Shown here piece by piece: positions 27,547-35,901 of a stretch of DNA of 52,748 bases. The DNA comes from an uncultured Gammaproteobacteria bacterium (GTDB lineage: Bacteria; Pseudomonadota; Gammaproteobacteria; GCA-001735895), in assembly GCA_947259485.1 (NCBI GenBank), contig CAMYLU010000029.1, forward strand, positions 1 to 52,748, given 5' to 3'. Positions within the stretch are counted from its first letter, which is position 1. Each line of letters opens with the position of its first letter. The translations under genes were made by a program, and so were the position numbers. The notes beneath the pieces are model-generated. The model was given only the letters and a program-made list of their open reading frames with translations, had not been told where the DNA came from and did not search any database.

Positions 27547-28893
27547 TCAGATCGTCTGGAATCCGAGACTGCTTCTCAAGCCACCTAATTTTGCGGCGCT
27601 GAAATTCAACTCAATATTGTAAGACTCGACAATATCAGCGACCACCGCCAGTCCTATGCCCTGCCCTTCCGTGGCCTGGTCAAGACGCGTACCTCGATTC
27701 AGAATCTGTTGTATTTCTTCCCCGGGCAAGCCATCGCCATCATCTTCAATTGCCAGTATCATCGACCTGGACTCGCTTGTGCTGGCTTCGATCAAGATTC
27801 TTTTTTTGCCATATTTGAAGGCGTTATCCAGTAAATTTCCGACTACTTCGAGACAATCCCCTTCATCCATACGCAGCAGTATTTGAGCAGGCAGGTTGCG
27901 TTCGACAACAATTCCTTTTTCCTGGTAAACCTTTTCCAGCGCAGACAGGAGCTTGTCGACAATCTTGATCAGGTCAACCGGTTTGCTAATGCGAATATCG
28001 GACGAACCGGTTGTTTTTTGCAGTTGGTAGGAAACGATCTGGTTCATGCGTTCGGTTTGATCGCGCAGGGTTTCGATATTTGCCTGATCGATAGCATTCT
28101 GATCACTCAAGCCGGTCAATACCGCGAGCGGTGTTTTCAGACTATGGGCAAGATCATCCATCGCATTGCGATAACGCTGGCGCTGGTATTGTTCCCGTTT
28201 CAACAGGATATTCAGGTTTTCGGTTAGCGGAGCGATCTCAGCGGGATAATCCTGCTCGAAACCTGACTGCTTTTGATCTTCGATGGCCTTAACTTCGAGT
28301 CCGATTTGCTGCAGTGGTCGCAGGCTCCAGCGGGTGACAAGATACATGGTAACCAACAGCAGCATCGTGGTTATGATCAGCCAGGCCCATAGCGTTTGCC
28401 TGAACCGGTTGAGCTGTTCGAAATAATCGACCGCGTTACGCCAGATAACTACTTCATAGCGTTGCAGCTGGTTGTTGACGTCCGGCCACTGCAGTGAAAA
28501 CCCGAGGCGAAAGTATGGTGTCGCAAGATGTTCTACTGTTTGAAAATCCCATTCCCCGGGATCGATCCCGCCGATTGCCGGGAAACTGACGGTAATCGAC
28601 TCGGATCGCCAGATTTCCCGTTTATACCGGTTGTACAAAAGCGCGTACAGCCCCGAATTTCGAATCACCAGGCCCGGTTCAAACAGACGATCTTCAGATA
28701 CGGTAATACTGAGACCCCGGCTATCCTGATCGACCGCTGCCAACAGGCTGTATATCAGCAGTTGCAGCCCATCTTCCTCCGCCTGCAGGGCGCGCTTTAC
28801 GACGGCACGCTCCAGCGCAATCGCGGTGAGCACCATGAATACAACCAGCACCACCATCGATACCAGTGTCAGCCTGGATTTTATCGATTTCAC
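27547..28893 (-). CDS. sensor histidine kinase (PhoQ-like)
   Basis: A 448-residue membrane kinase. Transmembrane helix 1 is at about 9-28, an acidic periplasmic sensor domain spans about 30-165, helix 2 about 168-186, then HAMP-like linker, HisKA with DDLAHSLKTPLAVL (His250), N box EVVGNLLDNAFKYG (Asn357), G1 EDDGDGLP and G2 GQGIGLAVV. It phosphorylates the OmpR-type regulator encoded upstream on the same strand. The start is GTG at 28893, lying just inside the flank of a palindromic element that separates it from the regulator gene, so its ribosome-binding site is partly made of element sequence. The PhoQ assignment rests mainly on the PhoP-like regulator. Confidence 0.88.
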   Translation of the reverse strand: MKSIKSRLTLVSMVVLVVFMVLTAIALERAVVKRALQAEEDGLQLLIYSLLAAVDQDSRGLSITVSEDRLFEPGLVIRNSGLYALLYNRYKREIWRSESITVSFPAIGGIDPGEWDFQTVEHLATPYFRLGFSLQWPDVNNQLQRYEVVIWRNAVDYFEQLNRFRQTLWAWLIITTMLLLVTMYLVTRWSLRPLQQIGLEVKAIEDQKQSGFEQDYPAEIAPLTENLNILLKREQYQRQRYRNAMDDLAHSLKTPLAVLTGLSDQNAIDQANIETLRDQTERMNQIVSYQLQKTTGSSDIRISKPVDLIKIVDKLLSALEKVYQEKGIVVERNLPAQILLRMDEGDCLEVVGNLLDNAFKYGKKRILIEASTSESRSMILAIEDDGDGLPGEEIQQILNRGTRLDQATEGQGIGLAVVADIVESYNIELNFSAAKLGGLRSSLGFQTI

Positions 28894-28895
28894 CT

Positions 28896-29054
28896 TAGTG
28901 CTCTTTCAACATTATAATTACGGATTCAGCGTCCCTGTGCTGTTTCGCAAGAAGGCGCAGTGCCAAGCGCAAGGGCCATTATCTGCGAGGCGCGCCTTGC
29001 CGTGAACATTGACAAGCTTACTGAACTCGCAATTATAATGTTGAAAGAGCACTA
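28896..29054. mobile_element. 159-bp MITE-like element between response regulator and kinase genes
   Basis: The left end 28896-28919 and the right end 29031-29054 are perfect 24-base inverted repeats beginning TAGTGCTCTTTCAAC. Both ends finish with TA, the target duplication expected for IS630/Tc1-mariner-type elements. The interior is itself an imperfect palindrome (for example TTTCGCAAGAAGGCGC faces GCGCGCCTTGCCGTGAA). There is no coding capacity. It lies exactly in the gap of a two-component operon, 2 bases from the regulator stop and 2 bases from the kinase start. The layout resembles Correia/NEMIS elements of Neisseria, though the sequence is different. Confidence 0.85.
29009..29039 (+). 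promoter_or_regulatory. promoter-like sequence in the MITE, firing into the regulator gene antisense
   Basis: TTGACA (29009-29014) and TATAAT (29034-29039), both perfect boxes, are separated by 19 bases. The direction is outward through the right terminal repeat, antisense to the response regulator gene. The spacer is longer than optimal, so strength is uncertain. The mirror TATAAT in the left terminal repeat faces the kinase. Confidence 0.4.
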
Positions 29055-29056
29055 GT

Positions 29057-29743
29057 CTAGGTCTGCTCCGCACGCTGCAGTGTAAAACGATAGCCTCGTC
29101 CACGCAGGGTTTCAATCGGCTTCAGGCTTTCGTCAGGATCCAGTTTCTGGCGTAAACGGCGAATAAACACTTCAATGACATTACTGTCATTGTCCGATTC
29201 ATCATCATATAAATGCTCGGTTAAAACTGTTTTCGAGATCACCTCTCCGGCATGCAGCATCAGGTATTCCAGCACCTTATACTCGTACGCCGTTAAATCC
29301 AGTTCACGCTCATCGACGTAGATTCGCTGGGCCGCGGTATCGAGGCTCACCGGTGAACAGACGATGCGCGAATCCGACCATCCGGAAGCACGCCTGATCA
29401 GTACACGAATCCGCGCCATCATTTCCTCGTGGTGGAAAGGCTTGACCAGGTAATCATCGGCACCTGCATCGAGTCCCTCTACCTTGTCCTGCCAACGCCC
29501 CCTGGCGGTCAGGATCAGGATCGGTATTTTGTTGGCCTGGTCGCGAATCTGGTTAATCACTTCAAGCCCGGACATTTTGGGTAGACCCAGGTCAATAATG
29601 GCAACATCGGCTGGATATTCCTGGACCAGGTATAGGCCCTCGGCACCATTGTCAGCGCTATCGACCGCAAAACCCTCGGATTTCAAACGTGTGACGATTT
29701 GCTGCTGGATATCGACATCATCTTCTATGACTATCGCTCGCAT
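29057..29743 (-). CDS. OmpR/PhoP-family response regulator
   Basis: A 228-residue regulator: receiver domain (about 1-120) with acidic EDD at 7-9, phosphoacceptor Asp51 in IIDLGLPKMSG, and Lys101 in DDYLVKPFHHEEMMARI. The winged-helix DNA-binding domain follows with LDLTAYEYKVLEYLMLHAGE and the C-terminal LRGRGYRFTLQ. The stretch GRWQDKVEGLDAGADDYLVK closely resembles PhoP. It is the upstream gene of the pair; its stop is separated from the kinase start by the MITE-like element. Confidence 0.92.
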   Translation of the reverse strand: MRAIVIEDDVDIQQQIVTRLKSEGFAVDSADNGAEGLYLVQEYPADVAIIDLGLPKMSGLEVINQIRDQANKIPILILTARGRWQDKVEGLDAGADDYLVKPFHHEEMMARIRVLIRRASGWSDSRIVCSPVSLDTAAQRIYVDERELDLTAYEYKVLEYLMLHAGEVISKTVLTEHLYDDESDNDSNVIEVFIRRLRQKLDPDESLKPIETLRGRGYRFTLQRAEQT

Positions 29744-29772
29744 ATGATTTCTCGCATATCTCGTAATAAATA

Positions 29773-30339
29773 TTAGATCACAGGCGTAATTTGAATGCGC
29801 ATTTTTATCCGCTTACCGGGATCATAGGGCATCTCGACGTGATATTTCCTGCCACGATATTTATAGGTTACGTCGTAACCATCGACAACTTCCTCGTAGC
29901 TTACCTGGTGCCGGGTCTTGCAGTGCTCCTCGTAACCGACAACTGTACTGTCGTGCTGTTGCGAGTGCCCGTTGACCGCATCGTGACCGATTTGCGCACC
30001 GATGAGTGTTCCAACAGCGGTGGCAACTTTATTACCCCTTCCTTTACCAAACTGGTGCCCAACAATACCGCCAATCAGGCCGCCGGCAAGCATACCCCCG
30101 GCTGATTTGGGGTAATGATCACGGGTGTGATATACCGGCTCTTCCCAGCACTCGCGCACTGGCCTGGATACCTGCACTTCACGGTAGATCGGGCGCACAT
30201 CGACCACTTTCGCATATTCGAATAGATCCTGTCGGGGGCTCTCGCGATACTGCTTCTGGCCGTGATTTTTATGACCCGCACCGGCTGAGCCGGCGAATAT
30301 CAGGATCACAACAGCAATGGTTGTTTGTAGAGTTTTCAT
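29773..30339 (-). CDS. glycine-zipper 2TM-domain envelope protein
   Basis: A 188-residue exported protein with a signal peptide ending near SAGAGHK. It has a tandem glycine-zipper hairpin, GGMLAGGLIGGIVGHQFGKG then VGTLIGAQIGHD (about 81-120), the Rick_17kDa/SlyB-like motif. The rest is His/Tyr/Lys-rich with REVQVSRPVRECWEE and YEEVVDGYDVTYKYRGR. No lipobox was seen. Proteins of this type associate with the outer membrane and are stress or PhoP regulated in enterics (SlyB). It is 29 bases upstream of the response regulator on the same strand, so the three may be one transcript. A clear AGGAGA site precedes the ATG. Confidence 0.85.
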   Translation of the reverse strand: MKTLQTTIAVVILIFAGSAGAGHKNHGQKQYRESPRQDLFEYAKVVDVRPIYREVQVSRPVRECWEEPVYHTRDHYPKSAGGMLAGGLIGGIVGHQFGKGRGNKVATAVGTLIGAQIGHDAVNGHSQQHDSTVVGYEEHCKTRHQVSYEEVVDGYDVTYKYRGRKYHVEMPYDPGKRIKMRIQITPVI

Positions 30340-30493
30340 GCCTGTCTCCTACTTTTATTAAGTATCGCAGGCAATATAGGCGGAACTTACTGAATCAAGC
30401 CTTAACAAGCTTAACGACCCATTTCTTTGTGAATTATTTCCCAACCAGAGTTCGTTCCCGCGTATTTGACTCCGACAGGCGTCATCCCGGAAA

Positions 30494-31642
30494 TCACGCA
30501 GTGATTAGAGTCGGATAACGTGCCACAACATAGTATGAAGAGAAAACAAAACTGGCCAGGGTCGCAATCTGGATCAGGTAGGATACCTCTGCTCGAACAA
30601 TTGCAAGCTCGGTCACCATGACCGCAATCAGCAACGAAAATTCACTCATTTGACCAAGGCGCATGGCAATTTCGGTTGATTGTCCGGGGCCCTCATGGTT
30701 GAGGCGCATCAGCAAGCGATATAGCGCTGGTTTGACCGCTATTGCTATCAGGGTTAATACCAACGCTTCGTGCCATATCGAAGGTAGAATCCCGAGGTTA
30801 AAATTGGCACCGAGCGCGACAAAGAAAATAATCAGGAAGAAATCACGCAGTGGCCTGAGGTTGTCCGAGATGAACAGTGCGATCGGGCTGCGTGCGATCG
30901 ATACCCCGGCAATGAATGCGCCGATTTCATAAGACAGCCCGATTTGTTCGGCAACCTCGGCCACGCCAAGGCACCATCCCACTGCGAGTAGAAATATGTA
31001 CTCCTGGATGCGGTCAAAGCGCCTGATCAGGTTCGACAGAAGGTATCTCTCCAGCAGGTAGCAGGCCAACACCAGTAATGGAAACGCGAGTAAAGGTTTA
31101 CTCATGGCATACCAACCGAAATCCGAACTGGCGCTGCCCTCCAGCAGCAGTAACAGAAAGATTGCGATGATATCCTGCAGCAGCAGGATACTGATAATGA
31201 CCTCGCCGGTATGCTGATGGTGCAATACCGTGGTTGGAATGAGTTTCAAACCGATGATCGTGCTGGAAAACATCAGCGCAGATCCAACAATCAGGGCCTC
31301 GGTATGGGTATAGCCAAACGCCAGGCTGTACCCGTAGCCCAGCCCGAGCAAAGCCAGGGAACTGACCCCGGTAATAATAGTCGTTTTGCCGGCAAGCCTG
31401 ATCAGTTCCTGTGGATGCAGGTTAAGGCCCAGTAAAAACAGCAGGAAAATAATTCCGACATTGGCAATATTCTGGATCAGGTTGACATCGGAAATCAGGT
31501 TCAGGCCCCAGGGACCGATAACGATACCCAGGCTGATGTAGGCAATGATCAACGACTGGCGAATCGTTAGCGCCAATGTCGCCAGCAAAGCTGCCCCGCA
31601 AAAGACCAGAAACAGGATATAAACAATCGAGGTATTATCCAT
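30494..31642 (-). CDS. CPA2-family cation:proton antiporter
   Basis: A 382-residue polytopic membrane protein with about 11-12 helices and no C-terminal TrkA-N domain, so it is short relative to KefB/KefC. Motifs include LGIVIGPWGLNLISD in helix 2-3, LFLLGLNLHPQEL, LLLQDIIAIFLLLLL and GAFIAGVSIARSP, all typical of the Na+/H+ exchanger superfamily. It would exchange K+ or Na+ for protons. The 151 bases downstream (30340-30493) hold only the promoter region of the glycine-zipper gene. Confidence 0.9.
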   Translation of the reverse strand: MDNTSIVYILFLVFCGAALLATLALTIRQSLIIAYISLGIVIGPWGLNLISDVNLIQNIANVGIIFLLFLLGLNLHPQELIRLAGKTTIITGVSSLALLGLGYGYSLAFGYTHTEALIVGSALMFSSTIIGLKLIPTTVLHHQHTGEVIISILLLQDIIAIFLLLLLEGSASSDFGWYAMSKPLLAFPLLVLACYLLERYLLSNLIRRFDRIQEYIFLLAVGWCLGVAEVAEQIGLSYEIGAFIAGVSIARSPIALFISDNLRPLRDFFLIIFFVALGANFNLGILPSIWHEALVLTLIAIAVKPALYRLLMRLNHEGPGQSTEIAMRLGQMSEFSLLIAVMVTELAIVRAEVSYLIQIATLASFVFSSYYVVARYPTLITA

Positions 31643-31776
31643 AGGTTAAAAAGATTAACACGACATCGCCCGTTGACTACCACCATTTGAAGGTAATTTA
31701 TCCGGGAACGGGCTTGCGCTTGATTTTTAAAAGCAATTGCATAAGCTTGTCGGCTGTTTGAGCACCGGCAATTCAC

Positions 31777-32709
31777 ATGCTAGCTTTAGAAATCTCCAAT
31801 CTTCACAAGACTTACGCCAGCGGTCTGCAGGCCCTCAAGGGGATCGACCTGCAGGTTGAGGAGGGAGATTTCTTTGCATTACTCGGTCCTAATGGCGCCG
31901 GAAAATCGACCTGCATCGGTATCATTTCGGGTCTCGTCAACAGGACCAGCGGTAAGGTCAAGATATTCGGTCACTCCATCGATGACGAATTCATCCTCGC
32001 TAAATCGTTGCTGGGTTCGGTACCACAGGAGTTTAATTTCAACACCTTTGAACCGGTGGAGGAGATCGTTACCAACCAGGCCGGTTTCTATGGCGTACCG
32101 GCACGCATTGCAAGAAAAGAAACCGAACATTACCTGAAACAACTTGGACTCTGGCAGCATCGCAGATCGCAAGCACGGCGATTGTCGGGTGGTATGAAAC
32201 GACGCCTGATGATTGCACGCGCGCTGGTGCATAAACCCCGGCTTTTAATCCTGGATGAACCCACTGCCGGCGTCGACATCGAGTTACGACGCTCGATGTG
32301 GGATTTCATGAAGCAAATCAACGACCAGGGAACCACGATTATCCTGACCACGCATTACCTGGAAGAAGCGGAACGCATGTGCCGCAACGCCGCCATTATC
32401 GACGAGGGCGATATCATCCTGAACAGCAGCATGAAGAAGCTGCTAAAGCAGTTAAATAATGAAACCTTTGTACTCTACCTGCGTGACGACCTGGAACAGG
32501 CACCACAACTCGAAAGCTTTAATAAAATCATCAGGCTCGATCATCACAGCATCGAAGTTGAAGTCCCGGAACGCCTTTCGATAAACGATTTAATCCACGA
32601 ACTTGAAACGCAGAATATTGTCGTCGAGCGCATGCGTAATAAAGCCAACCGGCTTGAGGAAGTATTCGTCAAGATGACAACTAAAACCGACGACGCGAGT
32701 GCTGCTTGA
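31777..32709 (+). CDS. ABC transporter ATP-binding protein (YadG-like)
   Basis: A 310-residue ATPase of the ABC-2 export group. Walker A GPNGAGKST, signature LSGGMKRRLMIARAL, Walker B LLILDEPTAGVD and the H-loop TTHYLEEAE are intact. A C-terminal extension of about 90 residues follows, as in YadG/DrrA-type proteins. Its permease follows with a one-base stop/start overlap. The pair resembles E. coli yadG-yadH, whose substrate is unknown. It is divergent from the antiporter across a 134-base gap. Confidence 0.9.
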   Translation: MLALEISNLHKTYASGLQALKGIDLQVEEGDFFALLGPNGAGKSTCIGIISGLVNRTSGKVKIFGHSIDDEFILAKSLLGSVPQEFNFNTFEPVEEIVTNQAGFYGVPARIARKETEHYLKQLGLWQHRRSQARRLSGGMKRRLMIARALVHKPRLLILDEPTAGVDIELRRSMWDFMKQINDQGTTIILTTHYLEEAERMCRNAAIIDEGDIILNSSMKKLLKQLNNETFVLYLRDDLEQAPQLESFNKIIRLDHHSIEVEVPERLSINDLIHELETQNIVVERMRNKANRLEEVFVKMTTKTDDASAA

Positions 32710-33479
32710 TGCTATACCGCTTCTGGGTCGCTTACTTGACCATCACGCGCAAGGAAATCATGCGCTTCGCCCGTATCTGGGTGCAGACCATTATCCCGCC
32801 CGTGGTGATGGTTGCGCTTTATTTCATTATTTTCGGTAACCTGATCGGACAACGCATCGGTGAAATGGATGGCATGCTCTACGTTGATTTCATCATGCCG
32901 GGACTGGTAATGATGTCGATCATTACCAATTCATACACCAATGTCGTATCGTCGTTTTACGGCGCCAAGTACTCACGTCATATCGAGGAAATGCAAATCG
33001 CGCCGGTTCCCGATATCGTGATCCTGCTCGGATTCATGACCGGTGGCGTCGCGCGCGGCATCAGCGTCGGGATTGCGGTCACTCTGGTGTCCCTATTATT
33101 CACTGAATTCAGTATTCATAACCCTTTAATCGTTCTATTGGTTGCGCTGTTGACGTCCTGCCTGTTCGCGCTCGCCGGACTGATCAACGCAATTTTTGCC
33201 AACAGCTTTGACGATATCACCATAATCCCGACTTTCGTGCTAACTCCACTGACCTATCTCGGCGGAATTTTTTACTCGATCAAGCTGCTGCCCGAATTCT
33301 GGCAGCAGGTTTCACTGGGTAACCCGATACTCTACATGGTCAACAGTTTTCGTTACGGCTTTCGCGGCACCAGCGATATCGACCTGTTAACCGCGATAAT
33401 CGTCATCCTGTTTTTCATTGCCTTGCTGTTTAGCGTCAGTTTAACCCTGCTGGCTCGCGGAACCGGCATCCGCCAGTGA
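32709..33479 (+). CDS. ABC-2 type permease (YadH-like)
   Basis: 256 residues from the ATG at 32709 (TGATG with the ATPase). Six membrane helices with the ABC-2 signature: RIWVQTIIPPVVMVALYFII near the N-terminus, DFIMPGLVMMSIITNSY, and FVLTPLTYLGGIFYSIKLLP in the conserved fifth-helix region. It forms the membrane half of an exporter with the preceding ATPase. The stop overlaps the tatD start (TGATG), so the three genes are translationally coupled. Confidence 0.9.
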   Translation: MLYRFWVAYLTITRKEIMRFARIWVQTIIPPVVMVALYFIIFGNLIGQRIGEMDGMLYVDFIMPGLVMMSIITNSYTNVVSSFYGAKYSRHIEEMQIAPVPDIVILLGFMTGGVARGISVGIAVTLVSLLFTEFSIHNPLIVLLVALLTSCLFALAGLINAIFANSFDDITIIPTFVLTPLTYLGGIFYSIKLLPEFWQQVSLGNPILYMVNSFRYGFRGTSDIDLLTAIIVILFFIALLFSVSLTLLARGTGIRQ

Positions 33480-34264
33480 TGGAATTGATCGATGTTGGCG
33501 TTAACCTGACCAACAAGAGTCTGTTGAATGATCTGAATGGGGTGATAACACGTGCCCAGGATGCCGGCGTCAGACAGATGGTCGTAACCGGTACTTCGAT
33601 CGAAGAAAGTCGACAGGCTGTCGAGCTCTGTAATCAATATCCCGACCGCCTGGTGTCGACCTGCGGTGTCCATCCCCATCACGCCAGCGACTGGAACGAA
33701 AACAGCTTTGACGAACTTAAGTCCATCGCACAGCACGTCTGCGTGCGTGCAATCGGGGAAACCGGACTGGATTTCAATCGCAACTATTCGCCACATCCAT
33801 CCCAGGAAATCGCATTTCAGCAGCAAATGGAACTGGCAGTGACCTTGAAAATGCCCTTGTTTTGCCATCAACGGGACGCGCATAAGCGCTTCGTCGAAAT
33901 GCTGCGCGAATACCGTGACGATATCAGTCGGCTGGTAGTTCATTGTTTTACCGACACACGCGAGGCCTTGATTGACTGCCTGGACCTCGATTGTTATATC
34001 GGCATTACCGGCTGGATCTGCGACGAACGCAGAGGCCTGGAACTGCAAAACCTGGTGCGACTGATACCTGAAGATCGGCTGTTACTGGAAACCGACGCGC
34101 CTTACCTGTTGCCGCGAAACCTCGACCCTAAGCCCTCGGGTCGCATCAACGAACCGGCGTATCTACCTCATATTCTCGAGAACGTAGCCTACCACCGGAA
34201 TCAGTCTCCTCAGCAGTTAGCCCGGCAAACCCTGCAAAACAGCCGAAACTTTTTCGGACTCTAG
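33479..34264 (+). CDS. tatD: TatD-family metal-dependent nuclease
   Basis: 261 residues from the ATG at 33479. A TIM-barrel hydrolase: N-terminal LIDVGVNLTNKSL matches TatD itself rather than YcfH. Metal ligands appear in CGVHPHHA, GETGLDFNRNYSP, PLFCHQRDAH, VVHCFTDT and LETDAPYLLP. TatD is a 3'-5' exonuclease implicated in DNA repair and is not part of the Tat export pathway. It is coupled to an ABC permease here, probably by operon packing rather than function. Confidence 0.93.
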   Translation: MELIDVGVNLTNKSLLNDLNGVITRAQDAGVRQMVVTGTSIEESRQAVELCNQYPDRLVSTCGVHPHHASDWNENSFDELKSIAQHVCVRAIGETGLDFNRNYSPHPSQEIAFQQQMELAVTLKMPLFCHQRDAHKRFVEMLREYRDDISRLVVHCFTDTREALIDCLDLDCYIGITGWICDERRGLELQNLVRLIPEDRLLLETDAPYLLPRNLDPKPSGRINEPAYLPHILENVAYHRNQSPQQLARQTLQNSRNFFGL

Positions 34265-34373
34265 TTCACGACGCAATCGGCCTCGAGCCGCGGTCCGCGC
34301 GCCGTATTACTGGCATTAAGCAGGTTAATTTAAGGCGAAAAACTGGTTACATCTTCCGTTATCCGTTCTAAAC

Positions 34374-34389
34374 TTAGGTTTAAGCCTAA
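34374..34389 (+). promoter_or_regulatory. small dyad immediately upstream of bpt
   Basis: TTAGG and CCTAA (34374-34378, 34385-34389) flank TTTAAG, inside a larger CCGTT...AACGG symmetry. It lies 12 bases before the bpt ATG. It could be an operator or an mRNA hairpin; evidence is weak. Confidence 0.25.
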
Positions 34390-34401
34390 CGGTTTTAAAC
34401 T

Positions 34402-35118
34402 ATGAATGACCAGGTAAAAATCAATTTCTTCGCTTCTACCCCGGAGCCCTGCAGTTACCTGGACAATCGTAAATCTGTTAGTGCCTTCGCTAACCCCCAT
34501 ATGGATATGGATATGAAAACCTATAATGAATTAATTCAGCACGGTTTTCGTCGATCCGGGGGCTATATCTACCGACCGCACTGCCCGAGTTGCCAGGAAT
34601 GTATTTCGGTAAGGGTACCGGTTAGGAAACATGCTTATTCGCGTAATGAACTGCGCGCCATCAAGCGCAATGGTGATCTGAAAATCAACATTGTGCCCGG
34701 GCGTTTCCGGGATGAGCACTTTGACCTTTATAAACGCTACATTAAAAGCCGACACGGCGATGGCAGTATGGCCAATCCCAGCAAATCCGACTATCACCGA
34801 TTCCTGATTTGCGACTGGACCGATACCTTATTTTTCGAATATCGATGCAACCGGATTTTGATCGCCGTCGCGGTTTGCGACATAACGGATAGCGGATTGT
34901 CCGCTGTTTATACTTTTTTCGATCCGGACTATTCCGATCGCAGTCCGGGCCATTTTGCGATTTTGACCCAGATCCAGGAAACACGCCTGCGCGATCTTGA
35001 TTACCTCTACCTCGGTTACTGGATTCGCGACTGCAATAAAATGAGTTACAAGCGCCGCTATAAACCGCTCGAGGCCTACCTGGCCGACCAGTGGGTCGCG
35101 CTAGACCAGCCGTCTTAA
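34402..35118 (+). CDS. bpt: aspartate/glutamate leucyltransferase (Bpt)
   Basis: A 238-residue aminoacyl-tRNA-protein transferase of the Ate1/Bpt family, which adds Leu to N-terminal Asp or Glu and marks proteins for ClpAP. The conserved features are the short Cys-containing start EPCSYL, GFRRSGGYIYRPHCPSCQEC, VYTFFDPDYSDRSPGHFAIL and YLYLGYWIRDCNKMSYKRRYKP. Length is normal. Its last 18 bases overlap the end of the convergent ampD gene. Confidence 0.95.
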   Translation: MNDQVKINFFASTPEPCSYLDNRKSVSAFANPHMDMDMKTYNELIQHGFRRSGGYIYRPHCPSCQECISVRVPVRKHAYSRNELRAIKRNGDLKINIVPGRFRDEHFDLYKRYIKSRHGDGSMANPSKSDYHRFLICDWTDTLFFEYRCNRILIAVAVCDITDSGLSAVYTFFDPDYSDRSPGHFAILTQIQETRLRDLDYLYLGYWIRDCNKMSYKRRYKPLEAYLADQWVALDQPS

Positions 35119-35652
35119 TTTCTTCCAGTCAAATGCCAAACCGGGATCGGTTTTACGACCGGGCGCTATATCGCTATGTCCGGCGAAGGCATCTTTACCG
35201 ATAGTGGGGTACTTGCTACGCAGACTTGCGATAAGATTTGCGAGGCTTGAATACTGATCCTCGGTATAAGCCTGGTCATCGCAACCCTCGAGCTCGATCC
35301 CGATCGAAAAATCATTACAGGCCTGCTCGCCCATCCACTCCGACTCACCCGCGTGCCAGGCGCGATCGAGGAATGACACGAATTGTAGTATTTTGCCATC
35401 CCGCTCGACCAGGCAATGGGCCGAGACTTTCAATTCACAAATCGAAACAAAGTACTCATGCTCGTCGACATTCAGATTATTGCAAAAAAAATCTTTAATA
35501 TGACCACCACCGTATTCGCCCGGTGGTAAACTAATGCCATGCACGACGACCAGTTTAATTTTGCTGTCGGCCGGCCTGGCATCGAAATTAGGGGACTGAA
35601 TTACTTCCACCGACTGCAACCAGCCTGCATTATCAATGAAAAGATTTGTCAT
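35101..35652 (-). CDS. ampD: 1,6-anhydro-N-acetylmuramyl-L-alanine amidase AmpD
   Basis: 183 residues from the ATG at 35652, preceded by AGGTGA; an in-frame GTG at 35676 would add eight residues. AmpD cleaves anhydro-muropeptides in the cytoplasm during peptidoglycan recycling and so keeps AmpR-controlled beta-lactamase low. Zinc and catalytic positions: LVVVHGISLPPGEYGG (first His), DRAWHAGES, NDFSIGIELEG and FAGHSDIAPGRKTDPG (second His and Asp). It overlaps bpt tail to tail by 18 bases. Confidence 0.96.
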   Translation of the reverse strand: MTNLFIDNAGWLQSVEVIQSPNFDARPADSKIKLVVVHGISLPPGEYGGGHIKDFFCNNLNVDEHEYFVSICELKVSAHCLVERDGKILQFVSFLDRAWHAGESEWMGEQACNDFSIGIELEGCDDQAYTEDQYSSLANLIASLRSKYPTIGKDAFAGHSDIAPGRKTDPGLAFDWKKLRRLV

Positions 35653-35775
35653 TCGCCAATTATCACCTGGTATCACTGAAGCTTTGAAAGTTTACCCGCA
35701 ACTCCCGGCACGATAGTTTATCCACCTTGAACCTGCAAGATCTCAAATAAGCCGCAATTGGATCAGTGTGCTGGA

Positions 35776-35878
35776 CTGTCATACCGCGGCTCGACCGGGC
35801 CGCGTAGGTCGCGGTATCCAGCAATATACGAAATGTTCAGGAAACCCTGGATCCCGTGGTTTAACCACGGGATGACAG
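35776..35878. repeat. two palindromic repeats of the GTCAT...ATCCAG family, in opposite orientation
   Basis: Copy A (35776-35821) reads CTGTCATACCGCG ... CGCGGTATCCAG. Copy B (35847-35878) reads CTGGATCCCGTGG, TTTAA, CCACGGGATGACAG, the inverse orientation. Tips are shared and the stems differ but remain paired. The gap 35653-35901 holds no gene. Confidence 0.75.
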
Positions 35879-35901
35879 ATAGGTTTCAGACGTTAGTATC
35901 C

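Noticed and set aside
28896-29054. Simple rho-independent terminator between regulator and kinase
   Set aside because: The 24-base arms are 111 bases apart and flanked by TA, which fits an inserted element rather than a compact terminator.
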